NCBI GenBank assembly: GCA_049680295.1
Contig: JBAUHN010000275.1
Location: 1-46,463, forward strand
Direction of reading: 5' to 3'
From: JBAUHN01 sp049680295
GTDB lineage: Bacteria > Pseudomonadota > Alphaproteobacteria > Rhodobacterales > Rhodobacteraceae
Length of the DNA: 46,463 nucleotides
Shown: positions 23,900 through 30,855 of the stretch, one piece after another
Layout: each line of letters starts with the position of its first letter
Numbering within the stretch: the first letter of the stretch is position 1
Notes under the pieces: model-generated
Seen by the model: only the letters and a program-made list of their open reading frames with translations
Databases searched by the model: none
Told to the model about the DNA's origin: nothing
Made by a program: the position numbers and the translations under genes

Positions 23900-24538
23900 A
23901 TGTCCCTGACCCGCAATGTGCCGCTGGTGCCCTCTCAATCCGCGCTTTTGTTCATTGATGTTCAAAACTTCTCTGCCCACCGCGACGGGGCTGAGTTCGA
24001 CGGCCTAACGAACGCACAGTTTGATGAAAAACACGGCTGGCTTTTTGAACAGCTCGACCATGTCATCCCGCGCATGCAGGCCTTACAGGCGGCGTTCCGC
24101 GAAAAGCAGATCGAGGTTTTATATACGACGATCGAAAGCCTCACTCTCGATGGGCGCGATCGCAGCCTTGACTACAAGATTACCGGCTTCAACGTTGCCA
24201 AAGGGTCATGGGACGGCAAAGTAATCGACCAAATCGCCCCTGGGATCGATGAAATCGTGTTTCCCAAATCCTCGTCTTCAGTCTTTGTTTCAACCCATAT
24301 TGACTATGTGCTGCGCAACCTCGGCGTGAAACAACTGGTTGTTTGCGGGCTTCTCACCGATCAGTGTGTTGAAGGTGCCATCCGGGACGCCTGCGATCTG
24401 GGCTATCTCGTGACCCAAGTGACAGACGCCTGCGCAACCGACACACAGGCACGGCAAGACAATTCGCTGTCCACAATCAAAGGCTATTGCCGACAGGTTA
24501 CAACGCAAGAATTACTCGATGAATTGCAGGCGATGTGA
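23900..24538 (+). CDS. Isochorismatase-like cysteine hydrolase
   Basis: A 212-residue cysteine hydrolase with all three family catalytic residues: Asp20 in LLFIDVQN, Lys123 in FPKSSSSVF and Cys156 in CGLLTDQCVEGAIRDACDLGY. Relatives cleave amide or ureide bonds, for example N-carbamoylsarcosine, nicotinamide, ureidoacrylate or biuret; true isochorismatase activity is less likely in this setting. The ATG at 23900 follows the amidohydrolase stop by 1 base; the frame extension upstream lies within that gene and has no ribosome site. Its stop overlaps the aminotransferase start by 4 bases (GTGA). Context suggests it removes an amide, carbamoyl or ureido group during breakdown of the imported compound; this is inference. 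Confidence 0.87.
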   Translation: MSLTRNVPLVPSQSALLFIDVQNFSAHRDGAEFDGLTNAQFDEKHGWLFEQLDHVIPRMQALQAAFREKQIEVLYTTIESLTLDGRDRSLDYKITGFNVAKGSWDGKVIDQIAPGIDEIVFPKSSSSVFVSTHIDYVLRNLGVKQLVVCGLLTDQCVEGAIRDACDLGYLVTQVTDACATDTQARQDNSLSTIKGYCRQVTTQELLDELQAM

Positions 24539-25854
24539 CCGCGGCTGCCCTTCTCGCGCGCGATGGGGCAGCCTTGTCGGCGCTTCAAAAGCTGCGGTTC
24601 TTTCCGCTTGCTGTCACAGGTGGCCAAGGGTGTAGGTTGATAGAAGAAGGCGGGCGGGAACTATTGGACCTGTCAGCGTCCTGGGGTGCGGCGAGCCTTG
24701 GGCACAGCCATCCCGCTATTCGCGAGGCAGTCGCGCGGGCGCTGGCCAATCAGGCTGGTGCGTCCATCCTCTCGGGAACAAACGGACCGGCCGTGGAACT
24801 GGCCGAAATGCTGTTGAACATAACACCTGGCACGGATGATCGCCGTGTCTGGCTTGGCCACTCGGGCAGCGATGCAAACGAAACTGTTGCGCGGGTCGTT
24901 CCAGCCGCGACGGGACGGTCACGCATCATGGCATTTTCAGGAGCCTATCACGGTGGCACGCAGGGGTCGATGTCCGTCTCAGGGCACACGGCGCAGGAAG
25001 GCGCGGTAAAGGCAAGCGGGCTCACACTGGTGCCTTATCCCGACGCCTTCCGCCCATTTGAGGGCGATCCGTCAGGCGAGGCTTTGCTGGCCCATATCGA
25101 ACGCCTTCTCGCAACCAGCTGCCCCGGCGACGAGGTCGCCTGTTTCTTCGTGGAACCGATTCAAGCAGATGGTGGGTTGATCGTTCCACCCGCAAATTTC
25201 CTGAAACGCTTGTCACAATTGTGCGCGCGTTACGGAATTCTGACGGTTTGTGATGAGGTCAAGGTCGGCCTTGGACGAACTGGCCTGACCCATTGCTTCG
25301 AGCATGAGGGCTTCATCCCGGATATCCTGGTCTTGGGCAAAGGTTTGGGCGGCGGTTTGCCAGTGTCTGCCGTCATCGGCCCGTCACGGATCATGGATTA
25401 TGCATCGGCTTTCTCGATGCAGACGCTCCATGGCAATCCAATTTGTGCATCGGCTGCTTTGGCAGTGCTGACGACAATTCAGGCAGAAGGTTTGGCGAGA
25501 AAAGCGCGGGACGTCGGGAGTATTCTGATGGATGAAATCTCGCGTGCAACGTCAGACTTGTCGGAAGTCGGCGACATTCGGGGGCGAGGATTGGCCATCG
25601 GAGTCGAACTCGTCAAAAAAGACAGCAAAGACCCTCATGCCGATCTGGCTCGAAAGGTCGTCTATCGCGCATGGCAGATCGGCGCGGTCTTTTACTATGT
25701 TGGCATGAACTCCAACGTGCTTGAATTGACACCCCCGCTCATTTTGTCCGATGACGAAGCGAGAGTCGGCGCACGGATATTGGCTCAAGCTATCAGGGAT
25801 GTCTTGTCGGGCCAGATCTGTGATGAAGACGTGGCCGCATTTGCAGGTTGGTGA
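24535..25854 (+). CDS. Class III pyridoxal-phosphate aminotransferase
   Basis: A 439-residue PLP enzyme of the omega-amino acid/GABA/ornithine aminotransferase class. Visible: LDLSASWGAASLGHSHPAI near the N-terminus, HSGSDANETVARV (cofactor phosphate site), FSGAYHGGTQGSMS (Tyr-His stacking on PLP), CDEVKVGLGRTG with the PLP-binding Asp, and LVLGKGLGGGLPVSAV with the Schiff-base Lys269. The usual DEVQTG Gln is Lys here, a variant that may mark a subfamily. The GTG start overlaps the previous stop. It is the last gene of the rightward operon. A terminal amine of ornithine, a diamine or an omega-amino acid is a reasonable substrate, but it is not shown. Confidence 0.88.
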   Translation: MTAAALLARDGAALSALQKLRFFPLAVTGGQGCRLIEEGGRELLDLSASWGAASLGHSHPAIREAVARALANQAGASILSGTNGPAVELAEMLLNITPGTDDRRVWLGHSGSDANETVARVVPAATGRSRIMAFSGAYHGGTQGSMSVSGHTAQEGAVKASGLTLVPYPDAFRPFEGDPSGEALLAHIERLLATSCPGDEVACFFVEPIQADGGLIVPPANFLKRLSQLCARYGILTVCDEVKVGLGRTGLTHCFEHEGFIPDILVLGKGLGGGLPVSAVIGPSRIMDYASAFSMQTLHGNPICASAALAVLTTIQAEGLARKARDVGSILMDEISRATSDLSEVGDIRGRGLAIGVELVKKDSKDPHADLARKVVYRAWQIGAVFYYVGMNSNVLELTPPLILSDDEARVGARILAQAIRDVLSGQICDEDVAAFAGW

Positions 25855-26072
25855 TTGGCATCGGTCGCCGGTTCCAATGAAGGGCGTGGTGTATTCAGGC
25901 TACTATTTCCAAGTTGGCAAGACTGAAAAGCCGCTGTTTACCCGACGGGGTGAGGACTGCCAACACTCAGGAAAGGCGAATGGCAATTAGCAGAGCTAAA
26001 CCGATCATTCGACCGTCCAACTCGAACGGCAACTTTGTCCCGCAGTGCAGACAACCACTTCTTCGGCAAATA
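25855..26072. other. Non-coding right flank of the accessory block
   Basis: No gene is seen. Short frames have no protein-like composition. No strong terminator hairpin was found after the aminotransferase. It may be decayed sequence from the event that placed the block here. Confidence 0.4.
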
Positions 26073-26080
26073 ATCTACCG
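26073..26080 (+). repeat. Right copy of 8-bp direct repeat ATCTACCG
   Basis: Identical to 14913-14920. It spans the echA stop codon (minus strand; stop at 26075-26077), exactly where the accessory block meets the conserved echA-mutM side. Confidence 0.3.
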
Positions 26081-26851
26081 ATCCCGGAACTGCGCTTCAC
26101 GTTTCTCTAAAAACGCGGTCATGCCTTCGGATTGGTCTTCCGTGGCAAACAGCGCATGGAACATACGGCGCTCAAACAGCAGGCCTTCGCGTAGCGGTAC
26201 TTCGTAGGCGCGGTTCACGGCCTCTTTAACCACCATAACCGAGATCATGGATTTCTCGGCGATCTTCAGGGCGGCGTTTGTCGCCTCTTCCAGCAGTTTT
26301 TTCGAGGACACAACCCGCGACGCCAAACCGCTGCGTTCGGCCTCGGCGGCGTCCATGAAACGGCCCGTCAGGTTCATATCCATGGCTTTGGACTTGCCCA
26401 CCAGACGAGTCAGCCGCTGGGTGCCGCCAATACCCGCCACAACGCCAAGATTGATCTCGGGCTGGCCGAATTTCGCAGTGTCGGAACAGATGATAAAGTC
26501 GCACATCATTGCCAGCTCGCAGCCGCCGCCCAGCGCATAGCCGGACACGGCCGCGATAATCGGCTTGCGCACGCGCATGATCTGATCGGTTTCTGGGCTG
26601 AACAAATCGCCGGAAAACGCTTCGACAAAGGTTTTGTCCTTCATCATCTCGATGTCCGCACCGGCGGCAAAGGCCTTTTCCGACCCGGTGATGATGATGC
26701 AGCGCACCTTTTCATTGGCTTGCGCCGCCGTCAGCGCGTCGGCCAGTTCTTTCATCAATTGGTCGTTCAGAGCATTCAGCGCGTCGGGACGGTTTAGCGT
26801 CACCACGGCGACGTGGTTGTCTATGCTGACCATGATCGTTTCATACGCCAT
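26075..26851 (-). CDS. Enoyl-CoA hydratase
   Basis: A 258-residue crotonase-family enzyme that hydrates 2-trans-enoyl-CoA in beta-oxidation. Oxyanion-hole residues are in AFAAGADIEMM and VSGYALGGGCELAMM. Both catalytic Glu are present, in GGGCELA and in FGQPEINLGVVAG. Length and the C-terminus (FLEKREAQFRDR) are typical. It lies 63 bases from the mutM stop on the same strand. In other roseobacters, as I recall, this gene immediately precedes rpsT; here the 11-kb accessory block intervenes directly after its stop codon. Confidence 0.93.
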   Translation of the reverse strand: MAYETIMVSIDNHVAVVTLNRPDALNALNDQLMKELADALTAAQANEKVRCIIITGSEKAFAAGADIEMMKDKTFVEAFSGDLFSPETDQIMRVRKPIIAAVSGYALGGGCELAMMCDFIICSDTAKFGQPEINLGVVAGIGGTQRLTRLVGKSKAMDMNLTGRFMDAAEAERSGLASRVVSSKKLLEEATNAALKIAEKSMISVMVVKEAVNRAYEVPLREGLLFERRMFHALFATEDQSEGMTAFLEKREAQFRDR

Positions 26852-26914
26852 CGCGATTGCCCTCGATTGTTATCGTAAGGTCCCAGCATTATCATGCAGG
26901 GTGGCTGGTTCAAG

Positions 26915-27766
26915 CTATCTTTGACATTGCGCGCAATAGAAAGATGAGCGTCCCGATTGTACGATTCGCCGGATCACGCCAGGGCAATCGGGCGTTTTGC
27001 AGGGGTCGTTTTCGCGGCCATAAACGTCAAAGCTGTGCTGGAAATAGCCCAATTCCCCATCTGCCTGCCGAAAGTCGCGCAAGGATGATCCGCCCGCCGC
27101 GATGGCGTCGCCCAGCACCTGCCGGATGATCGGAACCAGCGATGCCACGCGTTTTCGCGACAAATCGCCCGCCTTGCGTAAAGGGCTGATACCAGAGCGA
27201 AAAAGCGCCTCGCAGACATAGATGTTGCCCAGACCGGATACGATTCTTTGATCCAGAAGCGCCGATTTGACCGGGGTTTTACGGGCCTTGAAAGCGGCGA
27301 TCAGATGGGCCTCGTCAAAGGAATTGCCCAAAGGTTCCGGCCCCAGAACCGCCAGCAGTTTGTGCTGCTCGGCTGTGGCGGTATCCAACAGATCCATCGC
27401 GCCGAATCTGCGCGGATCGTTAAAGGTAATCCGGGCGCCGTTTTCCATGTGAAATACAACGTGGTCGTGTTTTTGCGCGGCTGGATGGTCATGCACAAAA
27501 GCCCCCAGCGGATCCCCCGAGACCGTCATTCGGCCCGACATCCCCAAATGGATCAGAAGGGATTCGCCTGAGGACAGATCCGCCAGAATATATTTCGACC
27601 GCCGCCGCAATCGCAGCACCGCTCGCCCGGTCAGCCGTTCCGCCATACCTGCGGGGAATGGCCAGCGCAGATCGGGGCGGTTTACGTCGGCGCGGGCAAT
27701 CACAACGCCCTCCATCACCGGCGCCAGCCCGCGGCGAACGGTTTCAACCTCTGGCAATTCTGGCAT
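26915..27766 (-). CDS. mutM: Formamidopyrimidine-DNA glycosylase
   Basis: A 283-residue base-excision repair enzyme that removes 8-oxoguanine and formamidopyrimidines and nicks the abasic site. The N-terminus is PELPEVETVRRGL after the initiator Met, with the catalytic Pro2 and Glu3; this fixes the start at 27766, since a longer frame would bury Pro2. Also visible are the conserved HLGMSGR segment with its Lys57-region neighbour, the helix-two-turn-helix region LDQRIVSGLGNIYVCEALF and the zinc finger with four Cys (CKTPDC ... YCAQC) at the C-terminus. It is divergent from ubiE, whose start is 88 bases away. Confidence 0.97.
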   Translation of the reverse strand: MPELPEVETVRRGLAPVMEGVVIARADVNRPDLRWPFPAGMAERLTGRAVLRLRRRSKYILADLSSGESLLIHLGMSGRMTVSGDPLGAFVHDHPAAQKHDHVVFHMENGARITFNDPRRFGAMDLLDTATAEQHKLLAVLGPEPLGNSFDEAHLIAAFKARKTPVKSALLDQRIVSGLGNIYVCEALFRSGISPLRKAGDLSRKRVASLVPIIRQVLGDAIAAGGSSLRDFRQADGELGYFQHSFDVYGRENDPCKTPDCPGVIRRIVQSGRSSFYCAQCQR

Positions 27767-27854
27767 AAGCTCCCCCCTGTGACCAAAGGACCGCATTGTG
27801 CCTGCCCCCGCGCGCCCTATAACAATGGATGCAAAGCGAGGACTGCAAGACCCA

Positions 27855-28607
27855 ATGACCGATCAAAACGACAATACCACTCATTTCGGGTTCGAAACCG
27901 TACCTGAGGCCGAAAAAGCTGGGCGCGTGCAAGGCGTGTTTAACTCGGTCGCCAGCAAATACGACGTGATGAATGATGTGATGAGCATGGGTATCCACCG
28001 TATCTGGAAAGACGCGATGATGGATTGGCTGGCGCCGCGCCCGGGGCAACAGCTGCTGGATGTCGCGGGCGGTACCGGTGACATTGCGTTCCGGTTTCTC
28101 AAACGAGCGGGTTCAGGTCAAGCGACCGTGCTGGACCTGACCGAACCGATGTTGATTGAGGGCCGCAAACGCGCCGAGGCCGAAAGCCTTGCAGACAGCC
28201 TGAACTGGATCGTGGGCGACGCCATGGCACTGCCTTTCGCTGACAACAGCTTTGACGTCTACACGATCAGCTTTGGCATCCGCAATGTGACCCGCCCCCA
28301 AGAGGCCCTGAACGAAGCGTACCGCGTGCTGCGCCCCGGTGGGCGGCTGATGGTGCTGGAATTCAGCCAGCTGCCGAACCCCGCGATGCAAAAGGCCTAT
28401 GATCTTTATAGCTTTAACGTCATTCCCCGCATGGGTCAGATGATCGCCAATGACCGCGACAGTTATCAATATCTGGTCGAATCGATCCGAAATTTTCCCG
28501 ACCAGGAGACGTTTTTGGGGATGCTGAGGATTGCCGGGTTCGAGAACGCCAAATACCGCAATCTGACGATGGGCGTCGCGGCACTGCATTCAGGTTGGAA
28601 GATCTGA
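27855..28607 (+). CDS. ubiE: Ubiquinone/menaquinone biosynthesis C-methyltransferase UbiE
   Basis: A 250-residue SAM-dependent methyltransferase acting on the benzoquinol ring in ubiquinone synthesis. Visible: THFGFETVPEAEKAGRV and VFNSVASKYDVMNDVMS at the N-terminus (hallmark of UbiE/COQ5), SAM motif I LLDVAGGTGDIAFR, and ISFGIRNVTRPQEAL with RPGGRLMVLEFSQ. The ATG at 27855 is chosen because the protein then begins with the family's short acidic lead; an upstream in-frame extension crosses the promoter region shared with mutM. ubiB follows after 1 base. Confidence 0.96.
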   Translation: MTDQNDNTTHFGFETVPEAEKAGRVQGVFNSVASKYDVMNDVMSMGIHRIWKDAMMDWLAPRPGQQLLDVAGGTGDIAFRFLKRAGSGQATVLDLTEPMLIEGRKRAEAESLADSLNWIVGDAMALPFADNSFDVYTISFGIRNVTRPQEALNEAYRVLRPGGRLMVLEFSQLPNPAMQKAYDLYSFNVIPRMGQMIANDRDSYQYLVESIRNFPDQETFLGMLRIAGFENAKYRNLTMGVAALHSGWKI

Positions 28608-28608
28608 T

Positions 28609-30138
28609 ATGCGCGGACCCCACAATATCTGGCGGCTGATCCGAACCGGTGCCACGCTGGAACGCACAGGTGCGATGAACGTCGTGCTGGACGCGTTTGA
28701 AGCGCCGCCCGCGCTGCGCTTTGTTGCCCGAACCCTTGGGTTGCCGTTCAAGTGGCTGGGGTTCAAGGGCGATCCCGCCATGCCGCCTGCCACTCGCGCG
28801 TTGACGGCGCTGGGTCCGGCCTACATCAAATTCGGACAGGTCTTGTCCACCCGCCCTGATGTGGTGGGCGATGAATTGGCCGTGCAATTGCGGGTGCTGC
28901 AAGACAAATTGCCCCCCTTTTCAACGGCTCAGGCACGCGCCGAGGTCGAGAAAGAATTGGGCCAGCCGCTGGACGCCATGTTCACTGATTTCAGCGCCCC
29001 GGTTGCGGCAGCCTCGATTGCACAGGTCCACAAAGCCAAACTGGCGGAAACTGGCGAAGACGTCGCCGTCAAAGTGTTGCGGCCCCGGATCGAACAGGCC
29101 TTTCGCAAGGACATCGACGCCTTCTATCTGGCCGCGCGCATGGTCGAATTATTCTCGCCGGGGTCACGGCGTCTGCGGCCCATGGATGTGATCGAACATT
29201 TCGACGGGGTGGTCCGGGGCGAGCTGGATTTGCGCCTGGAATCCTCTGCTGCATCTGAATTTGCGGCCAATACAAACACCGACGAAGGCTTTCAACTGCC
29301 TGCAATCAAATGGGAATATTCCGCGCGCAGGGTGATGACGCTGGAATGGGCCGATGGCGCGCCGATGGGCGACAATGATGCCATTGATGCCGCAGGCCAC
29401 GACCGCGTGATACTCAGCGAACGGGTTTTGACGTTGTTTTTGCAGCACGCCCTGCGCGACGGCTATTTTCATGCCGACATGCATCAGGGCAACCTAAAGG
29501 TCGCGCCGAATGGCAATATCATCGCCTATGATTTCGGCATCATGGGCCACATCGACGAATACACCCGCCGTGTCTACGCCGAGATCCTGTTTGGCTTTAT
29601 CCGCAAGGATTACAAACGCGTGGCCGAGGTTCATTTTGAAGCAGGCTATGTGCCCGCCGACAAGGACGTGGACGAATTTGCCCGTGCCCTACGCGCTGTG
29701 GGCGAGCCGATTTTCGGCATGGACGCCACCCGCATTTCGATGGCGCGTTTGCTGAGTTATCTGTTCGAAGTCACCGAACGCTTTGGCATGGAAACCCGGA
29801 CCGAGCTGATCCTGTTGCAGCGCACCATGGTTGTGGTCGAGGGCGTCGCCCGGTCGCTGAACCCCAACATCAACATCTGGCAGGTCGCCAGCCCGATTGT
29901 GTCGGATTACATCTCAAAATCAATTGGCCCCAAGGCGTTGGTATCTGATCTGGCCAAAACCGCGCGGGTGTTGGCGCGGTTCGGACCGCGTCTGCCCGGT
30001 CTTGTTGAGGGTGCATTGATCCGGCAAACCAACCCGGAGCCACACAGGCGCGGGTTCAAACGCTGGCTGCTGGTCGCGGCGGTGGTTGGTGCAGCATTTG
30101 CCTGTGTCGCAATCGCGTTGATCGGGACCATGTCTTAG
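28609..30138 (+). CDS. ubiB: Ubiquinone biosynthesis protein UbiB (ABC1/ADCK atypical kinase)
   Basis: A 509-residue membrane-anchored atypical kinase/ATPase needed for ubiquinone synthesis. Visible are the KxGQ signature in YIKFGQVLSTRPDVVG, the Ala-rich nucleotide loop AAASIAQVHKA, the VAVKVLRP lysine strand, HADMHQGNLKV (catalytic loop) and YDFGIMGHI (metal-binding DFG). One or two hydrophobic segments close the protein (WLLVAAVVGAAFACVAIALIG), as expected for UbiB. It forms an operon with ubiE. The XRE-cupin gene begins 54 bases downstream on the same strand. Confidence 0.96.
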   Translation: MRGPHNIWRLIRTGATLERTGAMNVVLDAFEAPPALRFVARTLGLPFKWLGFKGDPAMPPATRALTALGPAYIKFGQVLSTRPDVVGDELAVQLRVLQDKLPPFSTAQARAEVEKELGQPLDAMFTDFSAPVAAASIAQVHKAKLAETGEDVAVKVLRPRIEQAFRKDIDAFYLAARMVELFSPGSRRLRPMDVIEHFDGVVRGELDLRLESSAASEFAANTNTDEGFQLPAIKWEYSARRVMTLEWADGAPMGDNDAIDAAGHDRVILSERVLTLFLQHALRDGYFHADMHQGNLKVAPNGNIIAYDFGIMGHIDEYTRRVYAEILFGFIRKDYKRVAEVHFEAGYVPADKDVDEFARALRAVGEPIFGMDATRISMARLLSYLFEVTERFGMETRTELILLQRTMVVVEGVARSLNPNINIWQVASPIVSDYISKSIGPKALVSDLAKTARVLARFGPRLPGLVEGALIRQTNPEPHRRGFKRWLLVAAVVGAAFACVAIALIGTMS

Positions 30139-30192
30139 CACGCAATCCGCAAACCAGTTGACAGGTTTGATATTCCCGCCCATCAATCCGCC

Positions 30193-30759
30193 ATGACGGA
30201 AAATCCCGACGCTATCCTGAACCAACTGCCCGCCAAGTTGAAAGAGGCCCGCCGCGCGCAGGGTCTTTCATTGGATGCCGTCGCGAAATTATCCGGCGTG
30301 TCGCGGTCAATGGTCAGCCAGATTGAACGTGGCGAAAGCAGCCCGACGATTGCAACCTTGTGGAATCTGACGCGCGCTTTGCAGGTGGATTTTGCTGGTT
30401 TGTTGGATGGCACCCAAGCAGCCGCGCAGATAGAAACGCTGCGCGCTGTTGATGTGCCGACGATTGACAATCTCGGCTCCGGGTGTCGCATTCGTATCCT
30501 GTCGCCGCCCGAAGAGGCAGGCAAACATGAGGTTTATGAGCTGGCGATGTCGGCAGGCGGCATGTTGGACAGCCAACCCCATACCCGTGGCGCGCGCGAG
30601 CATCTGACGGTGATCGAAGGGTCGCTGAACATCACCAGCGCCGATATGACCACCCTTCTGAACGCAGGTGACACCGCACGTTACGCCGCCGATGTGCCGC
30701 ATCGGATCGCCGCCGAAAACGGCCCAGTGCGGGCCTTTCTGGTCGTGTTGGACGCCTAA
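30193..30759 (+). CDS. XRE family transcriptional regulator with C-terminal cupin domain
   Basis: A 188-residue regulator. Residues 12-68 form an XRE helix-turn-helix (LSGVSRSMVSQIERGESSPT). Residues about 105-185 form a small beta-barrel cupin (MLDSQPHTRGAREHLTVIEG, then AGDTARYAADVPHRIAA). Regulators of this shape often sense a small metabolite through the cupin and control an adjacent amino-acid or polyamine gene set. It lies directly upstream of kbl-tdh, and the 96-base gap to kbl holds a cluster of TTCCG/CGGAA dyads that may be its operator. Threonine, glycine or a related amino acid is a reasonable ligand guess. Confidence 0.9.
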   Translation: MTENPDAILNQLPAKLKEARRAQGLSLDAVAKLSGVSRSMVSQIERGESSPTIATLWNLTRALQVDFAGLLDGTQAAAQIETLRAVDVPTIDNLGSGCRIRILSPPEEAGKHEVYELAMSAGGMLDSQPHTRGAREHLTVIEGSLNITSADMTTLLNAGDTARYAADVPHRIAAENGPVRAFLVVLDA

Positions 30760-30813
30760 ATTTCCGAGATTGCGGAAATATTCCGCTAAACTGTAATTCC
30801 CCTATTCCGGAAT
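30760..30813 (+). promoter_or_regulatory. Array of TTCCG/CGGAA palindromes upstream of kbl
   Basis: Three overlapping or adjacent dyads: ATTTCCG-agattg-CGGAAAT (30760-30779), CGGAA-ATA-TTCCG (30773-30785) and the perfect ATTCCGGAAT (30804-30813). The repeated half-sites look like a multi-site operator, most simply for the XRE-cupin regulator encoded just upstream. Confidence 0.5.
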
Positions 30814-30831
30814 TCTGTCCATTATGGTAGA

Positions 30832-30851
30832 ACGCTCCCATAAAGGAGCGT
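30832..30851 (+). promoter_or_regulatory. Stem-loop enclosing the kbl ribosome binding site
   Basis: ACGCTCC-CATAAA-GGAGCGT is a perfect 7-bp stem with a 6-nt loop. The AAGGAG ribosome site for the ATG at 30856 sits in the loop and 3' arm, so folding would hide it. It may be a translational control element, or a DNA dyad read as an operator. Confidence 0.55.
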
Positions 30852-30855
30852 GACC

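Noticed and set aside
15202..25854. Ectoine degradation (eut/doe) cluster
   Set aside because: A cyclodeaminase-like and a class III aminotransferase occur in such clusters, but no ectoine hydrolase (DoeA/EutD) or DoeB/EutE-type deacetylase is present, and the cyclodeaminase here looks like an authentic ornithine enzyme.
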